Source of the DNA: Carya illinoinensis
Taxonomy: Eukaryota; Streptophyta; Magnoliopsida; Fagales; Juglandaceae
DNA: 64,000 nt
Direction of reading: 5' to 3'
NCBI RefSeq assembly: GCF_018687715.1
Contig: NC_056764.1
Location: 7,343,001 to 7,407,000, forward strand
Shown here: one piece after another, positions 1 to 12,526 of the stretch
How positions within the stretch are numbered: the stretch's first letter is position 1
How the letters are laid out: each line of letters starts with the position of its first letter
Position numbers and translations under genes: made by a program
The notes under the pieces: model-generated
Database searches by the model: none
Told to the model about the DNA's origin: nothing
What the model saw: the letters and a program-made list of their open reading frames with translations, nothing else

Positions 1-2538
1 TGGAGTACCTCTGTGCAAGGTAACGCCGATGTCCCTCCCTGATGCTACTATAAACCTCCCGTTCCTCACCACTCAGACTTGCATCCAATGCCTTTCTAAG
101 CCACTAGACAGTGTTCTCTCCCATCCATAGTTCCTGCTCATTCTTCCATCCTCTTTCGATAATACAAAGTTGCCTACCTTCCTTAACAAGGATGAACAAC
201 TTTGATTCGATCACAAGTTCTCTTAATAATCCCATCCGAATTATAAGGAAGTTAAGCCATCATCTACTAAGCCCACCCATGGTTGTTACAGAACTGGTGT
301 TTTCACAAAGAAGTCAGAGAAAATTATCGCCAAGTGTACGGAGAGAAAAGAGGAGAGAGAGACTAACCTAAGTGTTTTAACTAGATTACATATTAATGGA
401 GAATATTCACAGTTTTGTATACAAATAGGATAAATCAAGAAATAAAGGTTGTGCCCTCAAGGTACTTGAAGTACAATATTGTCACATAGATTGCATCAAT
501 TAATTTTTACTTTCAACCTAGGTGCTAGAGTTGATGTATGGTTAATTAATCAACTAAGAGAGCAATTAAGAGATTGATACAAGCCAGGGAAGTTGTTAGT
601 TAGTGAAGCTGATCAGTTTCAAAGCATAATATAGTTGCAATAGAATCAATAATTTGCCAACTCCATAACACGGCTAAAGGTATATCATCATTTCCTAAAT
701 GTAAAGTAACGTGAACACTTACAAACTTTGAAATAAACAACTCGTACAATCCTTCCAAATGCATAAGTTTTACTGGAACCTGTGTACCAATATGATCTGC
801 CTCGAATCTTCTGGTGAAAACAGTTCCCATATTTTGGATGCCAATGTATGCTTTCCTAGAAGGATCATGTACTGGAACAAGTGCAGGCAACAAACTGTAT
901 GTCCCAAGTGTGTAAGTGATATGATTCAGGATAAGTTACCCACAGGTAAAATACAAATATAAGTTAATCGTACAGTATCAAATGGCATCGTAAACTGTTC
1001 ATCAATACCAGTGTGAAAAAAGTTGTCCTAAAATTAATGGAGAAGGAAGAGGTGGATATGAGAAAAAGAAAGTCTCAGTAGGTTCCCCAATAGTGCAAGA
1101 AACTTTCTCATTAATTTTAAAACATATGTCGCTATGCTTTAAATACAAGATACCAAAAGGAAATATTAGAGGTAGACATTTATTCTTCAAATCTTAGGAA
1201 AGTGCATGGCCATTCAGGCAAAAAATATAGAAAAAAAAATGACCAGGTTGGAAGCACCAGGTTAATTTGAAATGCGCCAACTCACCCAGCCAGGGTGTAG
1301 GACATAGAGAGCCATAATTCACCAATAGTTAGGTGGAAAAATCTTCAACTGAGAGGCCTACCTTGAACAATTTGTCAAAGCAATTGCAACTGCACTTAAA
1401 AGCTTGCTAGCCTCCGGTGCATCAAGTACTACACCACTAGCACTTTGAGGAGCAATCACCTGTGGTGCAAGCACATTTTGTGAAGTTAAAAAAAAAATAA
1501 TAATAAAAAAAATAATAAAAACTTCAAATTTGTCATACAAAGTGCAAGATGACAAGTCAAAACACACCAAAAAATCGTTAACCCCAAAACACAACTGCAA
1601 CTCATGCAAATTGAAGTTCCAGTCTGAAACTCTGCCTGTGTCAACCAGAATTCAGATAGATAAGAAGTATGAGTATCCACAATATGCAAACAATAAAATA
1701 AATCACCAAGAAAAATATTGACGTACTGTCATTGTTGGTTTTCTCAAAGTAGTGCTCGATGCAATAGCTTTTTGAGGCATACTTCAACTCAGATTTGACT
1801 TTATATAAGTTCTTAGAATATTCCAGGTGAACAGCACCCTTTTCCTACAACCAAGTAATATGTATATTCACATTAGAGGACAAGATTGGATGGTGCTTCA
1901 CTTCTAACAACGATTTGGCAGGTAACAAAGGTAAATAAGGTAGCAAAAAACAAAAGAAACAGATTTTATCAAAATGAGTATGCTTCTGTTTCTATGATCC
2001 AATTCCCACAATGTATATGTCGAGCATTCCAAATCCAAGAAACCATACCAACAAATTTTTTGGACCATCAGCCATCCATTGCCGGCAAACCGCCTCTATT
2101 TCAGAAATGAACCTGGAAATGTGAAATTTGCTAGTATCAGATTTGTTCCGCTACATTCCAACAATACAGCAAGTTCAGGTGGTTAGTAGTTCATATAATT
2201 AAATCACCTTTCCCATGAAGAGGCGAGCGTGAAATCATCGAAGTGCTCAACCTGCACTAATATGCAATCGAAAAACACCCCAAAAAAAAAATCCAAATTC
2301 GATTTTGGATATCAGATTAACTCAGGAATTCAGCTCAACTCGATAAAGCGAAAGCAGAGAATTAAGTACAATAATTAAATTTGCAAATCAAACAATACAA
2401 TTAGAATGGTCAAGAGTGTAGATGGAATTCTAATACTACTAATAATAAATAGTTATAACTCGGTGGAAATGAAAGACATGCCTCCTCTTCCGGAGGCTCG
2501 TCTTCTGCAAGGGAATCTATTTTGCTGGAGGACGCCAT
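1..2538 (-). CDS. Multi-exon gene of unknown product, 3' part beyond window edge
   Basis: I do not recognise the product. Several minus-strand blocks have coding character and canonical splice borders. A likely start at 2538 is followed by an acidic N-terminus (MASSSKIDSLAEDEPPEEE). Exons follow at about 1844-1727 (contains HLEYSKNLYKVKSELKYAS), 1459-1362 (contains VVLDAPEASKLLSAVAIAL), 894-723 (contains PALVPVHDPSRKAYIGIQN) and 95-1 (contains SLSGEEREVYSSIREGHRR). The 1362 and 723 donors read AAG|GTAGG and TTT|GTAAGT, and the acceptors end CAG or TAG. Exons between 2480 and 1850, and between 720 and 100, may be missing from this model. The peptides look soluble and conserved-type, with no transmembrane segment. 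The gene lies outside the TNL cluster and shows no damage. The exon chain is inferred by eye. Confidence 0.5.
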
Positions 2539-3327
2539 GAAAGATCTCAGAGAGTCGAAAACTAGCGGGATTTATTCTTCTTGGGTTTTATACCCAGAAA
2601 AGCACAGAGAGAACAAAACTCGGATTTAGGATCGAGATCCAAACAGGGAAAAAACGGAAAGAAAACGAAAAAAATTGGGGTTTCGGATTTAGCAGAGCGG
2701 GCAACGCAGATATTTGCTGTTCTTCGGATGTACCGTGTACATTTGCCGACGAAAATTGGAAGTAACCACGGTTAGATCGAAGAATTCCGTTATTTTTTTT
2801 TTTTTTTTAAACTAAGGAGAAAGTATTTTGACATTTTTTTTTAGAAAATGTGTAAATGTATCTTTTTTGTTACTCTTTTACAAATTTAATTTGTTTGTTT
2901 TTCATTTTTTCAAACTTTTTCATACTTATTAGTATATTATTTTTTAAATTTCTCATTTTTTTATCTTCTTTTTTAATTTAATAAAATTATTTAAGAATAA
3001 TATTATATTTTTAAGAGAAATTATATTTACAATTTTAAATTGTATAAATATCACGTAATCTTTTAAAATAATTAATAAATATAGAATTTATATAAAAAAG
3101 ATTAATTTTATAATAATAAATTTTATTCTTTTTAAAAATAATTACACAACATTTACACGTTATATAATTTTATATAATTTTAATCTATTTTAAATAATAA
3201 AAATGATCATTAAAATTGCTTGACAGTTTAGGATACAAAGTTGAGATTGAAACCATTAAAAGGCAGTCCAAGAAAACATTTTCTTCTTCGACTTTGCAAT
3301 TTTCAAATACGCATTGAAATGACTAAG

Positions 3328-3554
3328 TTTCAGTTTGGCTACTAAAAGTTCTTATATAAGAATTTAAATTTTAAGATAAAATATTAAAATATTATATTTT
3401 AATAATATTATTGTTTTAAAATTTAAAAAAATTAAAAAAAATTGAATTATTTATTATATTTTATATGAAGATTTAAAAAAATTGTAATAATAAAATAAGA
3501 ATTTTGTATAAAATTTTGTATTTAATATGAGAAATTTTAGTGGCCAAACTGAAC
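3328..3554. repeat. MITE with TIRs and CTAAG target duplication
   Basis: A 227-bp AT-rich element. Its ends are inverted repeats: the left reads TTTCAGTTTGGCTACTAAAA, and the complement of the right end matches it at nearly every base. It is flanked by CTAAG at 3323-3327 and 3555-3559. It has no coding capacity. The superfamily is uncertain. Confidence 0.75.
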
Positions 3555-3573
3555 CTAAGGAGCAGCAAATTAA

Positions 3574-4029
3574 AGCCCGGTTTAGATGTTAAATTGGTGT
3601 CAATCTCTTAATTCTTATATCTTCTCAAAATTTAAATAAAAATTTCATGTGCAGTTATTTTTACGTACTATTTGCACACTCTATTAATGTAATTGACTGC
3701 ATTATTTTTTAAATATAAAATAATTATTTTGGTCAATCACATCAGTGAAATGTACAAAAAATACGCAAAAGTGACTGCACATTTTTCCAAACTTCTAAAC
3801 ATTACAACTTGTCCAAACTTTTAAAGAAAATATAAAAAACAATTCAACATTTTCAAATCTTAAAACAAAAATTATATTCTAACAAGATTTTAATTTTATA
3901 ATATTTTTATTATTTTTTTCTTTCATTTATCAAAATTCTATTAAATATCTCAACCCAAACAATTTCATTACTATTCACAAATTTCTCATCTCATCTCATA
4001 TATATGATCTCAATATCTAAACAAAGCCT
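3574..4029. repeat. Tourist-like MITE carrying a nested MITE
   Basis: The terminal sequences are inverted copies sharing GTTTAGAT (left GCCCGGTTTAGATGTT, right ending ATATCTAAACAAAGCC), with TAA on both sides. A 3-bp TAA duplication suggests PIF/Harbinger. The right part has the CTCATCTCATCTC motif found in other MITEs of this window (15.7 kb, 41.5 kb). It is interrupted by the element at 3647-3782. Confidence 0.6.
3647..3782. repeat. Small fold-back MITE nested in the 3574-4029 element
   Basis: About 136 bp. The first 50 bases, starting ATGTGCAGTTATTTTTACGT, are an imperfect inverted copy of the last 50, so nearly the whole element folds back. I could not define a clear target duplication. 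Confidence 0.6.
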
Positions 4030-5138
4030 AATGACACTTTCTTTATCATATATTTTAAAATACATTACTAAAGCTTATTTTTTCTATTTTACAGATTGAC
4101 TTTTACAATATCTTGTACATCAACTTATTAGTTTTTTTTAATATTATTTAAATATTATATTATTTAACATTTTTTTATTAATTTCATGAAATATTTTTTC
4201 TAATTATTAATATATTATTTGTAATATCTCCCCTGTACAATGTGATGGAATTTAGGACCGGAAGAGCTTCTCCCCTTATAAATGTCACAACGCTATCATT
4301 TTAATGAATCTAATAATTCTTTGGAGATCAAATTCACTCCATAAAGAAGCAACACTGATAAAATGCATCAAAAGAAGATTTATTAAATCAAATCAAACGT
4401 AGAAAACCCAAGACCATCATCATCATCTATAGCTGTATCAAAATCGACACGTTGGAACCGGCTTCCAAATTGGCGTGCGATTACATCCGGATCGTAAACT
4501 AGCAGATGCCAGATGGATTCCGCACCTTTTCACCTCAACGGGTTTCCAAGCTAGTTTGATGTTCTCCTTTCTCCGAGCAATGGACACCTCGATTTCGTCT
4601 CCACTTTCCATCTTCACTTGATTACTTGGAACCGGTATCTTGAATCCCGACAAATAATCTTCAACGGTTAAAGGAAGAACATAGAACAATATGTAACACC
4701 TGTATATCTCGCCTCTAGTTTTGTTAATCATTCTCACGAAAGGTTTAGACAGCTTTTGCGAGGGTTGTTTTACCTATTCTACCCATCCCATAGGTGCCTA
4801 CAATCCGAATGTCCCTTGTTTCAAGACTTCTTCAATAATTTGGTCAATGAAGTTTGATTCGTACCTAATGATCATTATGTCAAAACAAAAGAGTGAAACA
4901 ATTAAATAAGCCCAAGAAATGAAGAAGAAGAAGAAGAAAAAGAGGAAGAAGAATAGAAGAGTCATCAGCACCAAAAGGATGTTATCATCTTTAGTCATCC
5001 GAGACTAGTATCTCACAAAATCAATTAAGCTGATATCAATTCCATTGACAATATCATGTAAATGCATCTTCTATATCATTTCTTATCTCATCCCAAAGTC
5101 GCGAAATAAACAATTTTTTTCATTTCTAGTATCTCAGA

Positions 5139-5400
5139 GCATGTTTAGATATTGAGAATTCTCGTAATTCTAAAAAAATTTTGAAATTTCATTTCTATTC
5201 ATTATTCAAATACAAATACTTTTAATTTTAAATTTTAAGTTAATTATTATTCAAATATAAAAATCAATATAACTTTTACAATATTCAATATATAAATAAT
5301 ATTAAAAAAGTATAAATATTTTTATTCAATTTTTTCTTTCTCCTTTTCCAAAATTTAATAAAATATTTTCATTCAAACTATTTCACTATTATATACAAAA
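5139..5400. repeat. MITE relic in intron 1 of TNL A
   Basis: An AT-rich block starting GCATGTTTAGATATTGAGAA. It resembles the right half of the 3574-4029 element and occurs at the matching intron position in B (about 54635-54905) and C (about 63572-63845). It therefore predates the tandem duplication. Confidence 0.55.
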
Positions 5401-5727
5401 AGACACTGTTATTGAAACCAAGAGTTCCAAATGATGCTTCCAACTAGTCACTGCAATTGCAGGTTTTTTCCTTTCAAATATGTTTTTAACATCTTTAAAC
5501 ATTTTATAAAAATAAATACATACATTCAATAATATTTACTTCCCTGACTATTAAGGAGAATTTTTTTAAAAAATGGAGAGGTTCAAAAAGCATTTCCCTT
5601 CACAAAACTATAGTGTATGATACCTTTTTAAAAAAGAGTTTCAGAACCAAAGATCACTCTAAATGGCATGAATATCTTTATATAATGGTAAGGTGGGCAT
5701 GAAATAGAAAACCACCAACTAATCTAA

Positions 5728-5895
5728 GGGCTAGTTTGATTATATAAAATTAAATCATCTGATCTCGTATAATTATTATAATTTTTTTAAATTTTTATAT
5801 AAAATATAATAAATAATTTAATTTTTTTTAAAAATTTTAAAAAAATAATATTAAAATAAAATTATAATAATATTTTATTTAATTTTCAATTAAAT
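5728..5895. repeat. Tourist-like MITE, 3' end lost
   Basis: TAA followed by GGGCTAGTTTGATTATATAA and a core like the MITEs at 15546-15748 and 41330-41517, but the opposite terminus is missing. It lies in intron 1 of remnant A; B lacks it at the corresponding place, so it inserted after the duplication. Confidence 0.45.
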
Positions 5896-6571
5896 ATATC
5901 ATGAACTGCATAAGCTAGGCAACTCAAGAACTAATTTTTTCCTTACCAATTTTAGATCAACATTCAGCTTCATCTTCAACAATTTTCATCTAAATTTCAA
6001 AAGAAAAGAAGGGGACAAAAAAAAAATAGCATGAAAGGGCGCAAGAAACTATAGCATTTTACCCATTTGCAATACCGTCGAGATCCGCACAGTCTGTAGC
6101 TTCGATAAGAGCCTTTCTCCACCTCTGCACCCTCTCCACCCTCGCCATATTCACTTGAATGCACTTTTCGTGCTTAGCAAATGCTTTGGCAAAAGTTCCC
6201 GTCTGTTTTCGTATATATGAGGGATTCACATGATAAAATATGGGAAGAAGAGTGTGACCTCTGGTTTCCATACAATTTAGGATCTCTGCAAGCTCATCAA
6301 GGCACCACTTGGAAGAAGCATAACCTTTAGAGAAAACTACAATAGAAATCCTTGATCCACGAATGGCGTTCAACAGTTCAGTAGAGATGTTCTCTCCTCG
6401 TGGGAGTTCATCGTCATCTCGGAAAGTGTGAATTCCTGCACGCACCAAGGCAGAGTGGAGATGATCGGTGAAGTTCTTGCGAGTGTCTTCGCCTCTGAAA
6501 CTCAGAAAGACATTGCGATCCCAATGATTCGAACGGGGCTTGGAAGTCGATCGAAAGGTTTGATCAGCCAT

Positions 6572-6830
6572 GGAAAAGGAGGTGCTGGTTGCGGTCGAGT
6601 TAGATTGGATCAGGAAAATGAATTATGAGACAAATCTAACAAATTAACAGTAGGCCGGGTAGATAAAGCACCCAACGTCAATATCTTTAGAGCATCGCGT
6701 GGAAGCCTTTCATGAGCCTGCATCACCACCCTCGGATTCTCTTCTGGTTGGCGGCCAGGCCCGAGTACGTCGCTGTCGGTGCTCAAGTGCTCGAGAGAAC
6801 CGAAAGAAAATGGGTTTAACGCTCAGTTTC
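6572..6830 (-). promoter_or_regulatory. 5' flank of TNL A, conserved with B
   Basis: The 250 bp upstream of the TIR start match 55852-56110 upstream of B closely. They include a GC-richer block that reads open in another frame. The high similarity marks the transcribed leader and proximal promoter of the ancestral gene. No TATA box is obvious. Similarity to B stops near 6940 and 56220. Confidence 0.45.
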
Positions 6831-8034
6831 TTCTGGGATTTATAGCCAAGACCGACTTGAATTAGGTTTTTGAAACAACCAAACCAAGGTGAAGGTAAGT
6901 AAAGAGGAAAAGTTATTCATGTGAAAAGAAGGGAGAAAATTGATGGATGCAACCGCCGGTGCAAACCGACTTGCAATCGGCTCCAAAAAGTAAAAAAATG
7001 TTCTATTACAGCTGTGTTAGATACAACCAACGTGAGGAACCGAGAGATAGCCGGCCATACGTGAAACTTACGTGGAATTATAAAAAAAAAAAGAAAAAAG
7101 GCAAAAAATAAAATGTAAAACGCATCTCTCTCTTTATCTTCTTCACTTCAAATCCCTCTCTTCCCTCCATTTTCTCTCCACGCTACTGCTATGTTTCTCC
7201 CAACGCAACATGGACGATGCCGTAGTTCTATATCCCTGTACAGGCAGAAGCCACCTGACCGCAGTAGAGCTTGGCAAGCTCATACTCCTCTGTTGGTGGA
7301 TTTCTTACCACCCACAAGAACCTTTGGCCACTAGTTTCTATTCCTACTTCCATTTCTTTAAACTATTCTGCCGAAAACAAGCCCTTGCATGCTTCCAAAT
7401 GAAAGAAACACAACATGAGAAATCAAAACCGAGTAACACCCTCCACACTATGAGCCTCTCCTCCATAGATGAGCAATCGACGGTAAACCGCAGCAACCAT
7501 AATGCCGTAAGATAGGTTCCACCATGTTCTTTGTTTCGGGAAGTAAAAAACAGAGTAAATTCTCTTGGCCCTTAGCCTAGCTTCACCTCACACAGAAACT
7601 TCCGACCACCTCGTCAGTCAGCTTCTCAACAGACCTAGCCATTGAATACGCATGAAAAAAAATCAAACAATCAGAACCCAACATTCAGAGTAAGACAATA
7701 AACTCATTAGAGAAATAATATCTTAATGAAGCCAATTTCCTTGGTGTTGCTGCGGAAGGGAAAATATTTTATGGCACAAAAAAAATCGAACAGAAAAAAA
7801 TTCTCTGTAAATAAATCAGAAGCTTGAAAAGGATCGAAACAAGTTAGATTTCTTTCGATCAATGATAATTTCTCAGGGACCAAACAGGTTGGAATTGAAG
7901 AAGCGATATTTCGTACCAGGCTTCGGAGCCAGGTCCGTGGTTCTTAGGGTGAGAATTACACACATTGGAGTGCCCCATGATCTTGTTCTATGTCTCGATG
8001 ACGGTGGTTTTGCAGTGACTCGCGATAGAGAGTG
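6831..8034. other. Intergenic DNA, no confident gene
   Basis: Apart from the possible UGT fragment I see no supported gene. The 3' end is the insertion site of the Copia element at 8040; host sequence resumes at 13482. Confidence 0.5.
7210..7320 (+). pseudogene. Possible UDP-glycosyltransferase N-terminal fragment
   Basis: The start [19 protein letters not shown], followed by ELGKLIL, resembles the first strand and helix of plant UGTs of the UGT88 type. The family normally continues for about 450 residues with a PSPG box near the C-terminus; neither is present. The frame stays open to 7515 but loses all similarity after about 30 residues. If this is real it is a small gene relic; chance cannot be excluded. 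Confidence 0.35.
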
Positions 8035-8039
8035 GGTTT

Positions 8040-8401
8040 TGTTGTGCCTCTAACCTGTCCAAAAATCACATAAAACAATTTTAAAGTGGTTCAGCAAATT
8101 GCTTACGTCCACTGGAACCCCTTTTATAAAATTTGTACAAGATTTATGAAAATCTACAAATTCTCAATTCTCTCACGTCCCTCTTTTTCTTTCTTTTCTC
8201 TCCTCTCCACTGCCTTCTCTGCAGATCAGAACTCTCCTATTTATAGGAGGAGTTCTCCTCAACTGCTGAATACGGTGTAGCAAATTTCTGCTAAAATTAT
8301 GGGATGGGTGCCTAACAAAAACAAAGCACCGAACGGTGCCTACCAAAACAATGCACCTTACGGTGCATGTGCAACTCATGCCACTTGGGTGGCTTTCAAC
8401 A
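8040..8401 (-). repeat. 3' LTR of Copia element 1
   Basis: 362 bp, TG...CA ends. On the sense strand a TATA-like CTATAAATAGGA lies opposite 8236-8249. It pairs with the LTR at 13115-13476. Confidence 0.95.
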
Positions 8402-8419
8402 ATCACCCCCTCCACCCAA
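8402..8419 (-). other. Polypurine tract of Copia element 1
   Basis: The sense strand reads TTGGGTGGAGGGGGTGAT directly before the 3' LTR; this is the plus-strand DNA primer site. Confidence 0.8.
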
Positions 8420-8531
8420 GTGTGCCATACCAGGTTGTTTGCAAATTGATTCATTTTTCAAATGAATGCACCTCTTTCTTTGACATGAGAGACTTCTGCT
8501 ATCGAATATGCTCCATTGCACCCGAGGGTGC

Positions 8532-11500
8532 TCAGCAGTGTACAATACTGATCAAGTCCAAACAGTGTTGGAACTTGATTCCTGTGACGACCTTCGTCAA
8601 CATATCTGCTGGATTATCTTCAGTGCTAATCTTCTGAAGTTTGATGTCATCTTCTTCTAATATTTCACGTACAAAGTGAAATCGGACATCTATATGTTTT
8701 GTTCGAAAGTGATAAACCTGATTCTTGGCCAAATGGATTGCACTTTGACTGTCACAGTAAACGGTAACCTCTTGCTGCTCAAAGCCCAAATCTGTTATCA
8801 ATCCCTGTAACCAAATGGCTTCTTTCACAGCTTCAGTTACAGCAATGTATTCAGCCTCAGTTGATGATAGTGCAATTGTTGACTGCAAAGTTGATCGCCA
8901 ACTAATTGGTCCTCCAGCCATAGTGAACACATAACCAGTTGTCGATCGGCGTTTGTCAAGATCACCTGCATAGTCTGAGTCAACATATCCAGTTACTAGA
9001 CTATCTTCACTCTTCTTGAACCTCAAACCAACATCTACGGTCCCAGCAATATACCGTAGAATCCACTTAGCCGCATGCCAATGAACCTTTCCAGAATTAT
9101 GCATATAGCGACTAACTAAGCTAAGGGCCTGGGAGATATCAGGTCGTGTACACACCATGGCATACATTAAGCTTCCAACAATACTTGCATACGGGACATT
9201 CCTCATGTAGTCCCGCTCTTCATCAGTTTTAGGAGACTGCAATGCACTGAGCTTGAAATATGAGGCCATAGGAGTACTCACCGGCTTCGTCTTCGAGTCG
9301 ATGTTGAATCGTTGCAGTATTCTCTTCAGAGACTGCTTCTGAGTAAGGTGAACTGTACCTTTCACCCTATCTCTGCTGATCTCCATCCCCAGTATTCTTC
9401 GTGCTTCTCCCAGATCTTTCATTTCAAACCCATTACTTAACTGAGTTTTTAAACGATCTATCTCCCCTTACTTTTACATGCAATTAACATATCATCTACA
9501 TATAAAAGCAAATAAATGAAAGATCCATCTGCAAGTTTTCTGAAATATACACAATGATCGTATTGGCAACGAGTGTATTTCAGATCCATCATAAAGCGGT
9601 CAAACCGCTTATACCATTGCCGAGGTGACTGCTTCAAGCCATAGAGAGACTTTTTCAGATTGCATACCCAATTTTCTTTGCCAGCTTCTTTGAATCCTTA
9701 TGGTTGAGACAGATAAATCTCCTCTTCCAGATCACCATGTAAGAAAGCTGTCTTCACATTAAGCTGTGCTAACTCAAGATCATATTGTGCAACCAAAGCT
9801 AGCAATATCCGAATGGATGAATGCTTCACAACAGGAGAGAATACTTCACTATAGTCAATTCCCTCTGTCTGAGCGTAGCCCTTGGCTACCAACCTAGCTT
9901 TGTATCGCACTCCATTTTTAGCAGCTTGATCATCTTTCTGATTGAAGATCCACTTACAGCCAATTACCTTCTTTCCTTTTAGAAGCGGCACAAGCTCACA
10001 AGTCTGGTTCTGGTGAAGAGAATGCATCTCTTCATTCATCACCTTTGTCCATTCAACTTGTTCACTAGACTGTACGGCTTCTCTGTAAGTGGTTGGGATC
10101 TCACCCCCTTCAGCTGGTAATGCATATGTCACATAGTCTGCATAACGTGTTGGTACACGTTTCTCTCGTCTCGGTCTATTGGTTGCTATTGATTCGGGTT
10201 GACATGGAGGTACTGTGACTGGATTATCAGTCTTATCTTGTCCATGCTTATTTGAAGTAATAAACTCCACATTCTGCGAATCATCTGATGTTTCGCCATC
10301 ACTGTTGCCTTCACTGGAATCTTTATGCTTATGTGACTTAAGCATCTCAGATTCGTTGAATGTAACATCTCTACTGATGATTACCTTTTTGGACTCTATG
10401 CACCAGAGTCTATACCCTTTTACACCGGTACTAAAGCCCAAGAATTTTGCTTTCTTGGCTCTAGGATCAAGCTTACTTTCTTTAGCATGATAGTAAGCAG
10501 GACATCCGAAAATGTGTAAAAAGTCATAATCAGTAGCATGTTTACCTCTCCACATTTCAATGGGTGTCTTCCCATCATTGGCAGCTGCGGGTAGTCGGTT
10601 GATGAGGTGGTAGGCATATGTCACAGCTTCAGCCCAAAATTTCTTACTGAGTCCAGCATTCAGCAACATACATCGCACTTTCTCTAATAAAGTACGATTC
10701 ATTCGTTCTGCCACACCGTCCTGCTGCGGTGTACCTAGTACCGTGAAGTGTCTGACAATTCCCTCTCTCCGGCATACTTCCATGAAGGGGTCTGAAGTGT
10801 ACTCACCTCCATTATCAGATCTGAGCCGCTTGATCTTCCTGCCGGTCTGAGTCTCAACCATTTTCTTCCAATCAAGGAAGATTTTCAGCACTTCATCTTT
10901 ATTCTTCATCGTATACACCCACACACGACGAGAATAATCATCAACAAAAGTTAGAAACCAATGTTTACCTCCCAAAGATGCATTTTGGGTAGATCCCCAA
11001 ACATCGGAGTGCACATAGTCAAGAATTCCCTGTGTATTGTGTACTGCGGTTCCAAACTTGATCCGCCTCTGCTTCCCCAATACACAGTGCTCACAGAAAG
11101 ATAGTTTACCAGTCTTGGCACCTTTGAGTAAGCCTTGCTTCACTAGTGTTTGCAAAGCTTTTTCTCCTGCGTGTCCCATACGCATATGCCAAAGATTGGT
11201 GGTGTCGGCATCAGTCTCATCTAGCTTCTCACAGCCTGTGGAAGCTCTTCCATCAACAGTACTTCCCTGCAAGAAGTATAAGTTTCCTCGCCTTAACCCC
11301 TTCATTGCCACCTGAACTCCCATTAGTACTTTGAGAGTTCCGTCTTCAATGGCGATTCTAAATCCCTTTGAATCCAGAGATCCTAGTGAGATGAGATTCT
11401 TTCGCAAGTCCGGAACATACCGAACTTCTGTTAGAGTCTTGATGCTGTCATCGTGCAGCTTTAACCGAATGCTACCTATTCCCTATGTCTTACAGGCACT

Positions 11501-12526
11501 GTCATTGCCCATAAGTACTGCTCCACCCTCGATCTTTGTGAAGTCAGTAAACCAGTCCCGATTGGGACACATATGATAGGTACATCCGGAATCCATAATC
11601 CATTCATCGGAATGACAAATGGATAATGAACTTATAAAGGAAAAATCCGAATCATCATCTCTGTCCACGACATTGGCTGTAAAGGGTTGATTCTGCTGTT
11701 GTCCCTTCCGGTTTGGACAATCCTTCCTCCAGTGTCCTTTGTTGTGACAAAAGGAACACTCGTCTCTGGCGAGTTTTCTGCCGACTAATGAACCACGTGA
11801 TGTGGCCCGGGTTTTCGAATGAAAACCGTTCTTCTTTCTGGGATACCTTGACTGTGGTCTCCCTCTTGCTGTTAAAGCTTCACTTGATGTATCTTGATGT
11901 ACCTGCTTATCCTTTTTCCGGTACTCATTGTTAATTAAAGAACTAGATACATCGTCAAAACTAATACTTTCCTTCCCATACAGTAGAGTAGTAATTAAAT
12001 GCTCATATGTATCGGGCAAGGAATTTAACAAAAGTAAAGCTTTATCTTCATCTTCGATTTCAACATCTAAGTTTAACAAATCAGCAAGAATTTGGTTGTA
12101 ACTATTCAGATGTTCAGACACAGAAATACCTTCACGAAATTGGAATCTGAAAAGCTTCTTCTTCAAGTGCAAACGGCTCTCAATGCTCTTCTTCATGAAC
12201 TTATCCTCCAATTTCTGCCAAAGTACCTTAGCATTTGTCTCTCTCATGACAAAATACTTTTGTTCTTTGGTAAGGCATAATCGGATTGTACTACAAGCTT
12301 GAGTATTAAGCTTCTTCCAACCCTGATCAGTCATATCATCTGGCTTTCCTCCCAACACAATATCCAACTCTTGTTGGATCAACACGTCCATGACTTCACA
12401 CTGCCACATGCCGAAGTTGCTTGTTCCATCGAACTTTTTAACTTCAAACTTGGCATTTGACACAGTGGACCGATGTCCTGAGCTACTGGCATGTTCAGAG
12501 CTCCTGTCTCTTCCAGATCCTTCCAT
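8532..12526 (-). pseudogene. Gag-pol polyprotein of Copia element 1, disabled
   Basis: A single gag-pol frame of about 1330 codons starting at ATG 12526 (MEGSGRDRSSEH). In order: TNT1-type gag, zinc knuckle CSFCHNKGHWRKDC, protease motif WIMDSGCTYHMC, GAG-pre-integrase and integrase (HSDVWG, DDYSRRVWVY, DNGGEY), RT with YVDDML and RNase H (YVDSDYAGD, STEAEYIA). Three lesions are visible by comparison with the related copies. These are a TAG after ACKT near 11483, a TAA after LSQP near 9698, and a one-base loss in a C run near 9466 (shift between the blocks ending at 9698 and starting at 9422). The enzymes themselves are otherwise well preserved. Confidence 0.93.

Larger units (their letters stand above)
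2761..4392. other. AT-rich intergenic spacer
   Basis: Apart from the three MITEs listed separately, I see only AT-rich, low-complexity DNA between the left-edge gene and TNL remnant A. No coding stretch or RNA gene is recognisable. Confidence 0.6.
4393..6571 (-). pseudogene. TNL remnant A: intact TIR exon, collapsed NB-LRR
   Basis: A relic of a TIR-NBS-LRR immune receptor. Exon 1 (6571-6063) encodes a full TIR domain: DVFLSFRGEDTR-type start (here RNVFLSFRGEDTR) and SSKWCLDEL holding the usual NADase glutamate. It ends at a GT donor like those of B and D. After an intron of about 1.2 kb, the NB exon starts at the GTACGAATC border near 4868. About 100 bp before the P-loop is missing, the P-loop reads GMGRIGKTT instead of GMGGIGKTT, and a TAA follows. 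The sequence then jumps straight into the C-terminal domain (RMINKTRGEIY, PVEVKRCGIHL). Nearly all of the NB-ARC and the whole LRR are therefore gone, about 2.8 kb relative to B and C. A 7-bp tandem insertion shifts the frame near the end. A TIR-only protein might still be made; the TNL cannot. Confidence 0.9.

Noticed and set aside
7862..8053. 63-codon plus-strand frame ending in the Copia 1 LTR
   Set aside because: The frame crosses the transposon border and has no recognisable domain.
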